NCBI GenBank assembly: GCA_035442025.1
Contig: DAORPQ010000001.1
Location: forward strand, 86,909-150,908
Source of the DNA: Competibacter_A sp003527885
GTDB taxonomy: Bacteria > Pseudomonadota > Gammaproteobacteria > Competibacterales > Competibacteraceae
Length of the DNA: 64,000 nucleotides
Direction of reading: 5' to 3'
Made by a program: the position numbers and the translations under genes. The stretch's first letter is position 1; each line of letters opens with the position of its first letter. The notes below the pieces were generated by a model. It was not told the origin of the DNA. It worked only from the letters and a program-made list of their open reading frames with translations, and ran no database searches. Positions 1 to 8,553 of this stretch are shown here, one piece after another.

Positions 1-1858
1 GAGCCTCCAAATGCGGCGATCCGGCGAAAAGATCGGCGGCATAGACCGCCACGGCGTAGGGGGGCAGCACCAACGGGTGCTCGGTTTCGGCGAGGATCTC
101 CGGCAGGTCGGACCCCACGCCGCCCCAGGCGAGATCGGCGGCGTCGAGCTGGCGGCGCCACGGTCCCGCGCCAGGGACCACAGTCACGGTCGCCGGTCGG
201 TCGGAAAAATTGAGCCAAGCGATGATCCGGCTTTCATCGCACCAGCGCCTTAACTCCAGCACCGTCGGGGCGATCACCGCGGCGGCCAGACTGGCGTTAT
301 CCAGCCGGGCCAGCGCCGGCGTTTCCCGGCGCAAGCGCAACAGCTCGCGGTAGAAAGCGCGCAACTGGCCGTGCCGGCCAATGTTAGCAAGCTCCCATCG
401 CAGCTTGGACGCGGCGAAGGTGGTGGCGGCTTGGGGGTCCGGCGCTTCGCCCCCGGCGCCAAACTCCAGGAAATCCTCGCGCCGTCCCCGCCGCACCCCG
501 TCGATCAAGGCCGGGTCACCGTGGCTGATGAAATAAAGAAACGGTCGGGGTTCGCCGTATTCCTCGCCCATGAACAGCAAGGGCAGATAGGGCGACAGCA
601 GCACCGCGGCGGCCGCCAGCTTCAAGGCCGGAAACGGCAACAGGGTCGAAAACCGCTCGCCCAGCGGGCGGTTGCCGACTTGATCGTGGTTCTGGCCGAA
701 GGTGACGAAGCGCCAGGCCGGACAATCCCGCGCACCGTCACCGTGCCAGCGCCGGCGGTGCGGAGAATAGTGCCAAGCGTAGACAAAGGGTTGCCGGTAA
801 GCTTGCGCCAATTGTTCGATGTCGCCGAAATCCGCGTAGTAACCGTGCCGCTCGCCGGTCAACACCGTGTGCAAGGCGTGATGGAAGTCATCGCTCCATT
901 GGGCGTCGAGACCGTAACCGCCGACCTGGGGCGGGCGGATCAAGCGCGGGTCGTTCAGATCGCTTTCGGCGATCAGATAACAGGGCCGGCCCTGCCGCCG
1001 CCCGCAACCGGCGGCGACAGCGGCCAGTTCCGCCAAAATATGCCGCGCGCCAAAATCGTAAATCGCATGGACCGCATCCAGCCGCAAGGCGTCGCAGTGA
1101 CAGGTCTCCAACCAATAGCGGACGTTGTGGACCACGTAATCGCGCACGCCGGCGCTGTAGGGGCCATCGTAATTGACGGCGTCGCCCCACGGCGTGCGGT
1201 ACTGGTCGGTGAAATAGGTCCCAAGCCCCCACAGGTAATTACCTTCGGGGCCGAGATGGTTGTAGACCACATCCAGGGTCACCGCCAGCTCTTGGCGGTG
1301 GCAGGCGTCCACCAGCCGTTTCAAGCCTTCCACGCCACCGTAAGACGCCTGAACGGCGTAGGGGTAAACCCCGTCATAACCCCAGTTGCGGTCGCCGGGG
1401 AATTGCGCCACCGGCATCAGCGCCAGCGCGGTGACGCCCAATTCGCGCAGTTCCGGCAGGCGGGGAATGATGGCGTCAAACGTGCCTTCGGGGGTAAAGG
1501 CGCCGACATGCAATTCGTAGATGACCCACCGTTCCAGCGGCGGCGGTCGCCAGTTGCCATCGCTCCAGACGAAAGTGTGATCCACCACTTGAGAGGGGCC
1601 GTGGACGCCATCGGGCTGATGGTACGAGGCCGGATCGGGGCGGTCGGTTTCGCCGTCCCACCGGTAGAAATACAGCGCGCCGGGGTCGATGCCGGTCACG
1701 GTGGTCCGCCAATAGCCCCAGGCGTCGCGGGTCATGGGAACCAGCCGGTTCTGGGGTGCCACCAGATGCAGCGCCACTTGTTTCAGTAACGGGGCCCAAA
1801 GCATGAAGGCGCATTGACGGTTGCCGAGATAATGGGCTCCTGGCGTGAGGTCATTCAT
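1..1858 (-). CDS. treZ: malto-oligosyltrehalose trehalohydrolase TreZ, 3' end cut by window
   Basis: This is a GH13 enzyme that releases trehalose from maltooligosyl-trehalose, the second step of the TreY/TreZ route from glycogen or maltodextrin. 619 codons are visible and the family is about 600 residues, so only a short C-terminal tail should be missing. In order: an N-terminal CBM48-like sandwich (about 10-100), then the catalytic barrel with the TreZ-type stretches YELHVGAFTPEGTF, NWGYDGVYPY and DVVYNHLGPEGNY. The nucleophile Asp is near 261 (LRLDAVHAIYD) and the acid Glu near 298 (IAESDLND), with the later QNHDQVGN motif; GGYGLDAQWSDDFHHAL is typical of TreZ rather than GlgB. The ATG at 1858 is preceded by GGAAGG. 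The partner treY is not in view and may lie beyond the left edge. Confidence 0.92.
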   Translation of the reverse strand, partial: MNDLTPGAHYLGNRQCAFMLWAPLLKQVALHLVAPQNRLVPMTRDAWGYWRTTVTGIDPGALYFYRWDGETDRPDPASYHQPDGVHGPSQVVDHTFVWSDGNWRPPPLERWVIYELHVGAFTPEGTFDAIIPRLPELRELGVTALALMPVAQFPGDRNWGYDGVYPYAVQASYGGVEGLKRLVDACHRQELAVTLDVVYNHLGPEGNYLWGLGTYFTDQYRTPWGDAVNYDGPYSAGVRDYVVHNVRYWLETCHCDALRLDAVHAIYDFGARHILAELAAVAAGCGRRQGRPCYLIAESDLNDPRLIRPPQVGGYGLDAQWSDDFHHALHTVLTGERHGYYADFGDIEQLAQAYRQPFVYAWHYSPHRRRWHGDGARDCPAWRFVTFGQNHDQVGNRPLGERFSTLLPFPALKLAAAAVLLSPYLPLLFMGEEYGEPRPFLYFISHGDPALIDGVRRGRREDFLEFGAGGEAPDPQAATTFAASKLRWELANIGRHGQLRAFYRELLRLRRETPALARLDNASLAAAVIAPTVLELRRWCDESRIIAWLNFSDRPATVTVVPGAGPWRRQLDAADLAWGGVGSDLPEILAETEHPLVLPPYAVAVYAADLFAGSPHLEA

Positions 1859-2489
1859 AAGCTGGCCACCTTCCGTGTCGGGATAGCATGGCCAGCGACC
1901 GCGCAGCCATGCTGCCACGCCCACACGTTAGAGTTTTAAAAGCGATTGAACGCGACGTTCGTTTGGAAGCCCGGCAGCGCCCGGCTCAATGCCGGCGCGG
2001 TGAAGTGGCGCGGTCCTGGTGACTGCGCCGCAAACAGCGGAACCGTGCGGCACCCGCTCAGTCTAGCCAATTCATGTTGCGGAAAATCGAGCAAAATGCA
2101 GACTTCCATACGGTTCTGCTTCACGCGATGCGGTGGCGAAGCCATCTCCGCTCCCACAGTATCAACCCGATGTGCTGTCGCAGTCCTTTACCCGGCCGTA
2201 TCGGACATGTCGATGGCGCAAACCAGTCCGGTCGAAAGCTGAAGTTTTTTAACAGTTTAGGCTTGAATACAGCAAAATTATAACATTTATAACGGTTTAC
2301 TGAAACCTATTCGTTCGGCTTCCGGCGCTACAACCCCGGTTTAACGGGGTGTGACGCCCGTTCGACCACCGTGATGCCCGCAAGATTCGGCTGACAAAGC
2401 CTACAAAATCGCCATAATCGCCACCACCGATCACCGTGATCCACCACCCCGTCCGGCACGGTGGGAGAACCTCACCTGGAGAGCGCCAC
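1859..2489. other. intergenic region between divergent treZ and leuA
   Basis: No convincing gene was seen in these 631 bases; short open frames here lack ribosome binding sites and recognisable products. The stretch around 2235-2300 is AT-rich and holds a possible leuA promoter. A perfect 13-nt inverted repeat (GATCAC-C-GTGATC) lies at 2429-2441, about 50 nt before leuA, and could be an operator. A small ACCCCG/CGGGGT hairpin lies near 2335-2351 without a T-run. No Leu-rich leader peptide was found. Confidence 0.5.
2256..2284 (+). promoter_or_regulatory. candidate sigma-70 promoter for leuA
   Basis: TTTAGG and TATAAC are separated by 17 nt. The -10 matches the consensus at five of six positions; the -35 is poor. 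It sits in the only AT-rich patch of this gap and would give a leader of about 200 nt. Confidence 0.3.
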
Positions 2490-4025
2490 ATGAACCAACT
2501 GATCATTTTCGACACCACGCTACGCGACGGCGAACAAAGCCCTGGCGCGTCCATGACCAAGGAAGAAAAAGTCCGTATCGCCAAGATGTTGGAGCGGATG
2601 CGGGTGGATGTGATCGAAGCCGGCTTCCCCATAGCCAGCCCCGGCGATTTCGAGGCGGTGCGGGCGGTGGCGCGAGCGGTCAAGGACAGCGTGGTCTGCG
2701 GGCTGGCCCGCGCCGCCGACGCCGACATCGACCGGGCCGGCGAAGCCTTGAAGGACGCCGCGGCCTGCCGGGTCCACACCTTCATCGCCACCTCGCCCAT
2801 TCACATGCAGATGAAGTTGCGGATGGAGCCGGATCAAGTGATCGAACGGGCGGTCGAGGCGGTGCACCGCGCCCGGCGCTGGACCGATGACGTGGAATTC
2901 TCCGCCGAGGACGCCGGCCGTTCCGATTTGGATTTTCTGTGCCGGATCGTCGAGGCGGCCATCGACGCCGGCGCGCGCACCATCAACATCCCCGACACGG
3001 TCGGCTACAACGTGCCGGAGCAGTTCGCCCACACCATCCGCAGCCTGATCGAACGGGTGCCGAACGCCGACAAGGCCGTCTTTTCGGTCCACTGCCACAA
3101 CGACCTGGGGCTGGCGGTCGCCAATTCGCTGGCGGCGGTGCGGGCTGGCGCGCGGCAGGTGGAATGCACCATCAACGGCCTGGGCGAACGGGCCGGCAAC
3201 GCTTCGCTGGAAGAAATCGTGATGGCGGTGCGCACTCGCCGCGACATCTTCCAGCTCGAAACCGGCCTCGACACCACCCAGATCGTGCCGGCCTCGCGCC
3301 TGGTCGCCAACATCACCGGCTTCCCGGTGCAACCCAACAAGGCCATCGTCGGCGCCAACGCCTTCGCCCACGAATCCGGCATCCATCAGGACGGCGTGCT
3401 CAAGCATCGCGAAACCTACGAGATCATGCGGGCCGAGGACGTGGGCTGGTCCACCAACCGCATGGTGCTCGGCAAGCACTCCGGCCGTAACGCCTTCCGC
3501 ACCCGCTTGGAAGAATTGGGCGCCAGCTTCGCTTCCGAGGAAGACCTGAACGCCGCCTTCGCCCGCTTCAAGGAACTGGCCGACAAAAAACACGAGATTT
3601 ACGACGAAGATTTACAAGCGCTGGTCACCGACGCCAATCTGACGGCGGAAAACGAACGTGCGCAACTGCGCTATCTGCGGGTGTGTTCGGAAACCGGCGA
3701 AACCCCGTCCGCCCAGGTCACGCTGACGGTGGACGGCGAAGAGCGCAACGCGACCGCCGAGGGCGGCGGGCCGGTGGATGCCGCGTTCAAAGCCATCGAA
3801 AGCATTCTGAAAACCGATACCGACCTGCTGCTGTACTCGGTCAACAACATCACCAGCGGCACCGACGCCCAGGGCGAGGTCACGGTGCGAGTGGCTCAGG
3901 GCGGGCGCATCTTCAACGGCCAGGGCGCGGACACCGATATCGTGATCGCCTCGGCCAAGGCCTATATCAACGCGCTGAACAAGGTGCTGCAACCGAGCGA
4001 GCGGGCGCACCCGCAATTGCTGTAA
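2490..4025 (+). CDS. leuA: 2-isopropylmalate synthase
   Basis: It condenses acetyl-CoA with 2-ketoisovalerate, the first committed step of leucine synthesis, in the cytosol. The 511-residue length fits the long LeuA type with a C-terminal allosteric domain. The N-terminal TIM barrel carries DTTLRDGEQSPGASM (metal and substrate site), the HCHNDLG metal-binding motif, the NGLGERAGNASLEE loop and the GANAFAHESGIHQDG segment of the linker; the last 120 or so residues form the leucine-binding regulatory domain. The ATG at 2490 is chosen because GGAG precedes it by about 9 nt; an upstream in-frame start would add 18 residues unlike the family. No leuBCD follows, so the pathway is split in this genome. 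Feedback inhibition by leucine is expected from the family. Confidence 0.95.
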   Translation: MNQLIIFDTTLRDGEQSPGASMTKEEKVRIAKMLERMRVDVIEAGFPIASPGDFEAVRAVARAVKDSVVCGLARAADADIDRAGEALKDAAACRVHTFIATSPIHMQMKLRMEPDQVIERAVEAVHRARRWTDDVEFSAEDAGRSDLDFLCRIVEAAIDAGARTINIPDTVGYNVPEQFAHTIRSLIERVPNADKAVFSVHCHNDLGLAVANSLAAVRAGARQVECTINGLGERAGNASLEEIVMAVRTRRDIFQLETGLDTTQIVPASRLVANITGFPVQPNKAIVGANAFAHESGIHQDGVLKHRETYEIMRAEDVGWSTNRMVLGKHSGRNAFRTRLEELGASFASEEDLNAAFARFKELADKKHEIYDEDLQALVTDANLTAENERAQLRYLRVCSETGETPSAQVTLTVDGEERNATAEGGGPVDAAFKAIESILKTDTDLLLYSVNNITSGTDAQGEVTVRVAQGGRIFNGQGADTDIVIASAKAYINALNKVLQPSERAHPQLL

Positions 4026-4034
4026 CGGTCGGAC

Positions 4035-4895
4035 ATGGACGAACAGCTGCGCCGCCGTTATTTGGCCGCGTTGGGCATTCCGCTCTGGTTGCCACGCCAG
4101 CCTTTGGCGAGACAGCCTGGGTCGCCGTCCAGCGCGGCGGTCGAGACGCCGCCCGCCGCAGAAGCCGAGAGGGCGATTGCCAGCGCGCCGGCCACCGCCG
4201 AACCGTTTGCCGATGACGATGTGAGGCCGCCGATGAACGATAAGTGGGAAGTGTCGGGCGATGCCGGCGCCGAGGAGATGGCTTACGCTCCGCCGGCCGA
4301 CGAGAGCCGAGCAGCGCGGATCGCTCGCCTGGAGTGGGGCGAGCTGGCAGCGGAAGTCCGACAATGCACCGCTTGCGGTTTGTGCCATTCCCGCACCCAG
4401 ACCGTGTTCGGCGTCGGCGATCGTCAGGCGGACTGGCTGATCGTCGGCGAGGCGCCCGGCGCCGACGAAGACCGGCAAGGCGAACCCTTCGTCGGTCGGG
4501 CTGGCAAGCTGCTGAACCCCATGTTGCAGGCCATCGGCTTGCAGCGCGAGCAGGTCTTTATTGCGAACATCCTCAAATGCCGCCCGCCGGAAAACCGCGA
4601 CCCGACGCCCGCTGAAGCGGCGAGTTGCCGGCCGTTTCTGGAACGGCAGATCGCCCTGATCCGGCCGCGGATCATTTTGGCGGTCGGTCGCATCGCCGCC
4701 CAGAACCTGCTCAATACCGACGTACCGATCGGTAAATTGCGGGGCCGGATCCATCGCGTCGGGCCGGAACAGCTCCCGCTCGTGGTCACCTACCATCCCG
4801 CTTATCTGCTGCGCTCACCGCGCGAGAAACGCAAATCGTGGGATGACCTGCGCATGGCGCGACGCGCTCTGACTCACTCTCTTAAACCTACTTAA
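4035..4895 (+). CDS. uracil-DNA glycosylase, family 4 (Fe-S type)
   Basis: It removes uracil from DNA produced by cytosine deamination, starting base-excision repair. The catalytic domain covers about residues 95-286. Cys111, Cys114, Cys182 and Cys198 fit the four ligands of the [4Fe-4S] cluster of family 4 enzymes; GEAPGADEDRQGEPFVGRAG holds the family 4 active-site motif and VTYHPAYLLR the second conserved loop. The first 85 or so residues are Pro/Ala-rich and probably disordered, a common extension in proteobacterial members that can contact replication proteins. The start lies 9 nt after leuA and rimI begins 11 nt downstream, so the three genes are probably co-transcribed. The reading MDEQLRRRYLAALGIPLW matches the usual short N-terminal helix of these proteins. 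Confidence 0.9.
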   Translation: MDEQLRRRYLAALGIPLWLPRQPLARQPGSPSSAAVETPPAAEAERAIASAPATAEPFADDDVRPPMNDKWEVSGDAGAEEMAYAPPADESRAARIARLEWGELAAEVRQCTACGLCHSRTQTVFGVGDRQADWLIVGEAPGADEDRQGEPFVGRAGKLLNPMLQAIGLQREQVFIANILKCRPPENRDPTPAEAASCRPFLERQIALIRPRIILAVGRIAAQNLLNTDVPIGKLRGRIHRVGPEQLPLVVTYHPAYLLRSPREKRKSWDDLRMARRALTHSLKPT

Positions 4896-4906
4896 AACGG
4901 CTTTTC

Positions 4907-5374
4907 ATGAGCACCTTGCGGGAGCCCTGCGTCGGTCGGTTTCGGCAGATGCTCCCCATCGACTTGAAAGAAATCCTGTCGATCGAGCGGCGCGCTTACG
5001 AATTCGCCTGGACCGAAGGCATTTTCCGGGATTGCCTTCGGGCCGGTTATCAGTGCCGGGTCCTGGAAACCCCGCACGGCTTCATTCAAGCTTATGGAGT
5101 GATGTCGGTGGCGGTCGGCGAGGCGCATATCCTCAACCTCTGCGTGCGACCGGAACTGCAAGGGCGCGGTTTGTCGCGCCGATTGTTGGCCCACTTGCTG
5201 GAACTGGCTATTTCCCTGCAAGCGCAAACGGTATTTTTGGAAGTGCGCCTTTCCAACCAGCGCGCTCTGCGTCTTTACGCCAGCGCCGGCTTTTGCGAGG
5301 TCGGCTTGCGGCGCGACTATTACCCTGCCATCAAGGGTAGAGAAGACGGCTGGGTGCTGGCCAAGGAGCTTTAA
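4907..5374 (+). CDS. rimI: ribosomal protein alanine N-acetyltransferase RimI
   Basis: This GNAT-family enzyme acetylates the N-terminal alanine of ribosomal protein S18, and in some bacteria other proteins. The 155-residue length is normal. The acetyl-CoA pyrophosphate loop is visible as VRPELQGRGLSRRLL (about residues 83-97), preceded by the ILNLCV strand and followed by the typical VRLSNQRALRLYASAGFCEVGLRRDYY. Its place right after the uracil-DNA glycosylase gene is common in gammaproteobacteria, where rimI often neighbours such a gene or tsaB. No separate promoter is visible in the 11-nt gap, so it is read as the third gene of the leuA unit. Confidence 0.9.
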   Translation: MSTLREPCVGRFRQMLPIDLKEILSIERRAYEFAWTEGIFRDCLRAGYQCRVLETPHGFIQAYGVMSVAVGEAHILNLCVRPELQGRGLSRRLLAHLLELAISLQAQTVFLEVRLSNQRALRLYASAGFCEVGLRRDYYPAIKGREDGWVLAKEL

Positions 5375-5389
5375 ACGGCGCGATTGTGC

Positions 5390-5418
5390 TTGCTCGGCTT
5401 ATCCAGTTGGCCTATAGT
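5390..5418 (+). promoter_or_regulatory. candidate promoter of the cold-shock gene
   Basis: TTGCTC and TATAGT are 17 nt apart. Transcription would begin near 5425 and leave an untranslated leader of about 160 nt, close to the length known for cold-shock cspA messages. The leader contains the small hairpin GGGCTTAGGCCC around 5530-5542. Confidence 0.45.
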
Positions 5419-5584
5419 GTCAAGGTGTATGATTTCCAGGCCGGCGAATCTGTTCGTCCTCTGTAGCCACTTTAGTTAAGTTGATACCGAGTCCGTCATT
5501 TTCCCTGACTTGATTCTGCTACGGCTTCCTGGGCTTAGGCCCCTATCGTTATCAATTTTTTTGTTTTCAGGAAACACCGAATTT

Positions 5585-5797
5585 ATGGTCACTGGTACCG
5601 TCAAGTGGTTCAACGAATCGAAAGGCTTCGGCTTCATCACGCCCGACAACGGCGGAGAAGACCTGTTCGCGCACTTTTCAGCCATTCAGGCGCGCGGTTT
5701 CAAGACGCTGAAGGAAAATCAAAAAGTTTCCTTTGACGTGACGACCGGCCCCAAAGGAAAGCAAGCTACCAACATCCGCCCGTTGGATCAAAGCTGA
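5585..5797 (+). CDS. cold-shock protein, CspA family
   Basis: This 70-residue single OB-fold protein binds single-stranded RNA and DNA and melts RNA structure, helping translation or anti-termination in the cold or in growth. The fold is clear: GTVKWFNESKGFGFI with RNP1 (KGFGFI) near residues 15-20, RNP2 as DLFAHF near 29-34, then GFKTLKENQKVSFDV. The C-terminal NIRPLDQS is typical. The ATG at 5585 is the family start; an upstream in-frame start would add 25 hydrophobic residues unlike any Csp. The gene is monocistronic: a long leader before it and a strong intrinsic terminator 26 nt after it. Confidence 0.95.
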   Translation: MVTGTVKWFNESKGFGFITPDNGGEDLFAHFSAIQARGFKTLKENQKVSFDVTTGPKGKQATNIRPLDQS

Positions 5798-5822
5798 GCT
5801 CAGCCCGCCTTTGCTCCACCAG

Positions 5823-5847
5823 AAAGCCCGGTTCCACGGGCTTTTTT
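5823..5847 (+). terminator. intrinsic terminator of the cold-shock gene
   Basis: AAAGCCCG (5823-5830) pairs with CGGGCTTT (5837-5844) around a 6-nt loop, and six Ts follow (5842-5847). It also separates this gene from the convergent bioD. Confidence 0.85.
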
Positions 5848-5861
5848 GTTGCCCGTCGGTT

Positions 5862-6575
5862 TCATTCCGGCCGCTGGCGACGGCCCGCGAAGTTCGGAAA
5901 AAGAGCGTCAAAGCCGGGTAGTACGGACACGTCGAGCGCGCGCGCGGCCTGTTCGGCGCTAGCGTCGTGAGGGACCACTCCGATCAGTGGCGCGGCAAGG
6001 CGATCTTCCAGGCTTGCAAGATTCGCCGCAAACCGCGCCATGGCGGGATCGATGCGATTGGCGACCCAACCGGCCAAACGCAAGCTCCGGCCCGCAATGG
6101 CCTCCGCCGTCAGCAGCGCGTGATTGAGGCAGCCGAGGCGCATCCCCACCACCAACACCACCGGCAACGCTAGCCGTTGGGCCAAATCCGCTGTGTCGTA
6201 CCGCTCGTCGAGCGGCACCCGAAACCCGCCAACTCCTTCGACCCAAACCACATCGGCCAGCCGATGCAACCGCTCGAAGGCCCGAACAATCGGCGTGATT
6301 TCGATGGGTCGGCCGGCTTCGCGGGCAGCGATGTGGGGGGCGATGGCCGGCGCATAGAGAAAGGGATTGATCCATTCCGGCGGCGCCGAAACCGAACTGG
6401 CGGCCACCAGCCGCGCCACATCGTCGTTTGCCCCATCGGACTCGACGCCCGCCGCGACCGGTTTCATGCCGATAGCCGTCAGGCCCAACCGCCGCGTGGC
6501 GCGCAGCAAGGCGCAAGTGACATGGGTTTTGCCGACCCCGGTATCGGTGCCGGTGACAAAAAAGGCGTACCGCAT
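5862..6575 (-). CDS. bioD: dethiobiotin synthetase
   Basis: It closes the ureido ring of dethiobiotin from 7,8-diaminopelargonate, CO2 and ATP, the penultimate step of biotin synthesis. The 237-residue length is usual. The P-loop GTDTGVGKT is near residues 8-16, MKPVAAGVESDG forms the substrate-binding strand, and VWVEGVGGFRVPL and VGMRLGCLNHALLTAEAI are the conserved BioD segments, followed by GWVANRIDP. It is the last gene of the bioB-A-F-C-D run, 21 nt after bioC. Confidence 0.95.
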   Translation of the reverse strand: MRYAFFVTGTDTGVGKTHVTCALLRATRRLGLTAIGMKPVAAGVESDGANDDVARLVAASSVSAPPEWINPFLYAPAIAPHIAAREAGRPIEITPIVRAFERLHRLADVVWVEGVGGFRVPLDERYDTADLAQRLALPVVLVVGMRLGCLNHALLTAEAIAGRSLRLAGWVANRIDPAMARFAANLASLEDRLAAPLIGVVPHDASAEQAARALDVSVLPGFDALFPNFAGRRQRPE

Positions 6576-6596
6576 CGTCCGGTTTCCGATAGCGCG

Positions 6597-7412
6597 CTAG
6601 CGCGTGGCGATCAGCCAAACCGCATCATAGGTCAACGGCAAGCCCGCTGGCTCGCGCAATTGCTCGTAACGCGCGGTGATCGTCCGCCAAGCCGTGCGGC
6701 TTAACGGTGCGGGACGACGCTGTTCGACTTCGCGCGCCCCAACGTCTTTGATGCTCCTCAACAAGCCCGGCAAATCCGCATAATGCCGGCGTACCGGTTT
6801 CCGCTCCCAAACCCGCACCCGCCAGTGCGTTGACCGACATTCCGCCAGCAAGCGCTCCGGGGAAGGCACGGTCAAGACATGCGAGTAATCATCGACCGCC
6901 GCGAACACGTGGCGCAATTCTGGGAAATTGTCCGCGCCCAAGGTCGCGACCGCCAACGCGCCCCCCGGCCCGAGCACCCGCCCCGCCTCCAGCAAGCATC
7001 GGTGGGGATCGTTCCATTGCCAAGCCAGACTGGACCAATACAGCTCGCAGCAGCGGTCGGGAAGCGGCAAGACTTCGATATCGGCGCACACCAGCGACGC
7101 CCCGGTTACCCGCGCCCGCGCGGCCGCCAGCATCTCGGGCGCGAAATCGACCAGCGTCAGCCGCGCGTGCGGCCAGCGCTGCGCCAACCAGTGCCCGCCG
7201 TAGCCGGTGCCGCAGCCCGCATCCAGAATAGTACCGGGTTCGAGTTCGACGCCGCTTTGCAGCCAATAAGCCGCCAACCGGTCGCACACCTCCCGTTGCA
7301 CGTCGGCGGCGGCGTCATAGGTCGATGCCGCCTGATCGAAGGCTTGACGGACGCGCTGTTTGGCGGGCAAGCCGCCGGATAAAGCCCATCCGGCCACGGG
7401 CAACTCAGGCAT
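6597..7412 (-). CDS. bioC: malonyl-ACP O-methyltransferase BioC
   Basis: It methylates malonyl-ACP with S-adenosylmethionine so that the fatty-acid machinery can build the pimeloyl chain of biotin. The class I methyltransferase motif I is seen as ILDAGCGTGYGGHWLA near residues 63-78, with VRQAFDQAASTYDAAADVQREVCDRL before it, the signature N-terminal helix of BioC. Length 271 residues, typical. Its start overlaps the bioF stop by 8 nt, so translation is coupled. The partner esterase BioH is not encoded in the operon. Confidence 0.92.
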   Translation of the reverse strand: MPELPVAGWALSGGLPAKQRVRQAFDQAASTYDAAADVQREVCDRLAAYWLQSGVELEPGTILDAGCGTGYGGHWLAQRWPHARLTLVDFAPEMLAAARARVTGASLVCADIEVLPLPDRCCELYWSSLAWQWNDPHRCLLEAGRVLGPGGALAVATLGADNFPELRHVFAAVDDYSHVLTVPSPERLLAECRSTHWRVRVWERKPVRRHYADLPGLLRSIKDVGAREVEQRRPAPLSRTAWRTITARYEQLREPAGLPLTYDAVWLIATR

Positions 7413-8553
7413 GGAGCGCCGCGATCAGCGCATCGATCTGGCCGTCGCCGTGCGCCGCCGAAAGCGAAATCCGCAAGCGGGCCGTGCCGGCCGGCACCGT
7501 CGGCGGCCGGATGGCGGGAACCCACAGACCTTGCGAGAACAGGCGCTCGGACAGCCGCACGGCATCCTCATTACCGCCGATCAACAGCGGCTGGATCGCC
7601 GTCGGCGACGGCGGCGACCGCCACGGCAAGCCCAAAAGCCCAGACCGCAAACGCTCGATCAGACGGCGTAGCCGTGCCCGCCTCTCCTCGCCCCTTTCGA
7701 CCAGATCGAGGCTGACCGACAAGGCGGCGGCGAGCAGCGGGCTGGCGGCCGTGGTGAAAATGTAGGGCCGCGCCCGCTGCATCAACCAGTCGATGACGCG
7801 CCGGTCGCCCGCGACGAACGCGCCGGACACGCCGGCCGCCTTGCCGAGCGTCCCCATCACGATCAGGCGCGGCGACGGCGGCAGCCCAAAGTGGGCGACG
7901 CTGCCGCGACCGTAGGGGCCGAGCACACCGAAACCGTGGGCGTCATCGACCACCAGCCAAGCATCGAAGCGCTCGGCCAAGTCGAACAAGTCCGGCAATG
8001 GCGCCAGATCGCCGTCCATGCTGAACACCGCATCGGTCAGAATCAGCTTGCGACGGGCGCGGCTTTGCGCCAAGCGCGCGGCCAGCGCGCCCACATCGTT
8101 GTGCGGATAGCGGACGTGTTCGGCGCGCGCCAGCAAGACGGCATCGATCAAGGAGGCGTGGTTCAGCCGGTCGGCAAAAACGGCGTCATGGCGCTCCACC
8201 AGCGCCGGTACGATGGCCAGGTTGGCCAGATAGCCCGCCGTGAAATACAGCGCCCGTTCCCGCCCGACGAAGGCCGCCAGCCGTTCTTCCAGCTCCTCGT
8301 GCGGGCGCAGATGACCGCTGACCACATGCGAGGCGCCGCTGCCCACCCCCCAGCGTTCGGCCGCGTCCCGAACCGCTGCGACCATGGCCGGGTGAGTGGC
8401 CAAGCCAAGATAATCGTTGCTGCAAAACGCCACCACGCGCCGGCCGTCGACCACGGCATCGGGACCGCAAGGAGCGTCCAGGGTACGGCGGCGGCGCAGC
8501 AATCCCTCGGCCGCCAACCCGCCAAGACCCGTTTCCAACTCCTGCCAGATCAT
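7405..8553 (-). CDS. bioF: 8-amino-7-oxononanoate synthase
   Basis: This PLP enzyme joins pimeloyl-thioester with alanine to give 8-amino-7-oxononanoate. The 382-residue length is standard. Visible are VAFCSNDYLGLATHP near the N-terminus, GSGASHVVSGH, VVDDAHGFGVLG, and MGTLGKAAGVSGAFVAG carrying the Schiff-base lysine. The start ATG shares four bases with the bioA stop codon (ATGA), which indicates translational coupling. Confidence 0.95.
   Translation of the reverse strand: MIWQELETGLGGLAAEGLLRRRRTLDAPCGPDAVVDGRRVVAFCSNDYLGLATHPAMVAAVRDAAERWGVGSGASHVVSGHLRPHEELEERLAAFVGRERALYFTAGYLANLAIVPALVERHDAVFADRLNHASLIDAVLLARAEHVRYPHNDVGALAARLAQSRARRKLILTDAVFSMDGDLAPLPDLFDLAERFDAWLVVDDAHGFGVLGPYGRGSVAHFGLPPSPRLIVMGTLGKAAGVSGAFVAGDRRVIDWLMQRARPYIFTTAASPLLAAALSVSLDLVERGEERRARLRRLIERLRSGLLGLPWRSPPSPTAIQPLLIGGNEDAVRLSERLFSQGLWVPAIRPPTVPAGTARLRISLSAAHGDGQIDALIAALHA

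Noticed and set aside
371..1789. 472-residue plus-strand open frame opposite treZ
   Set aside because: Antisense shadow; the minus strand gives clear TreZ motifs throughout.
1936..2242. Small open frames on both strands in the treZ-leuA gap
   Set aside because: No ribosome binding sites, no similarity to each other or to known leader peptides, and they overlap one another on opposite strands.
2520..3593. 357-residue minus-strand open frame within leuA
   Set aside because: Product is His/Gly/Ala/Val-rich without any family and lies wholly on a certain gene.
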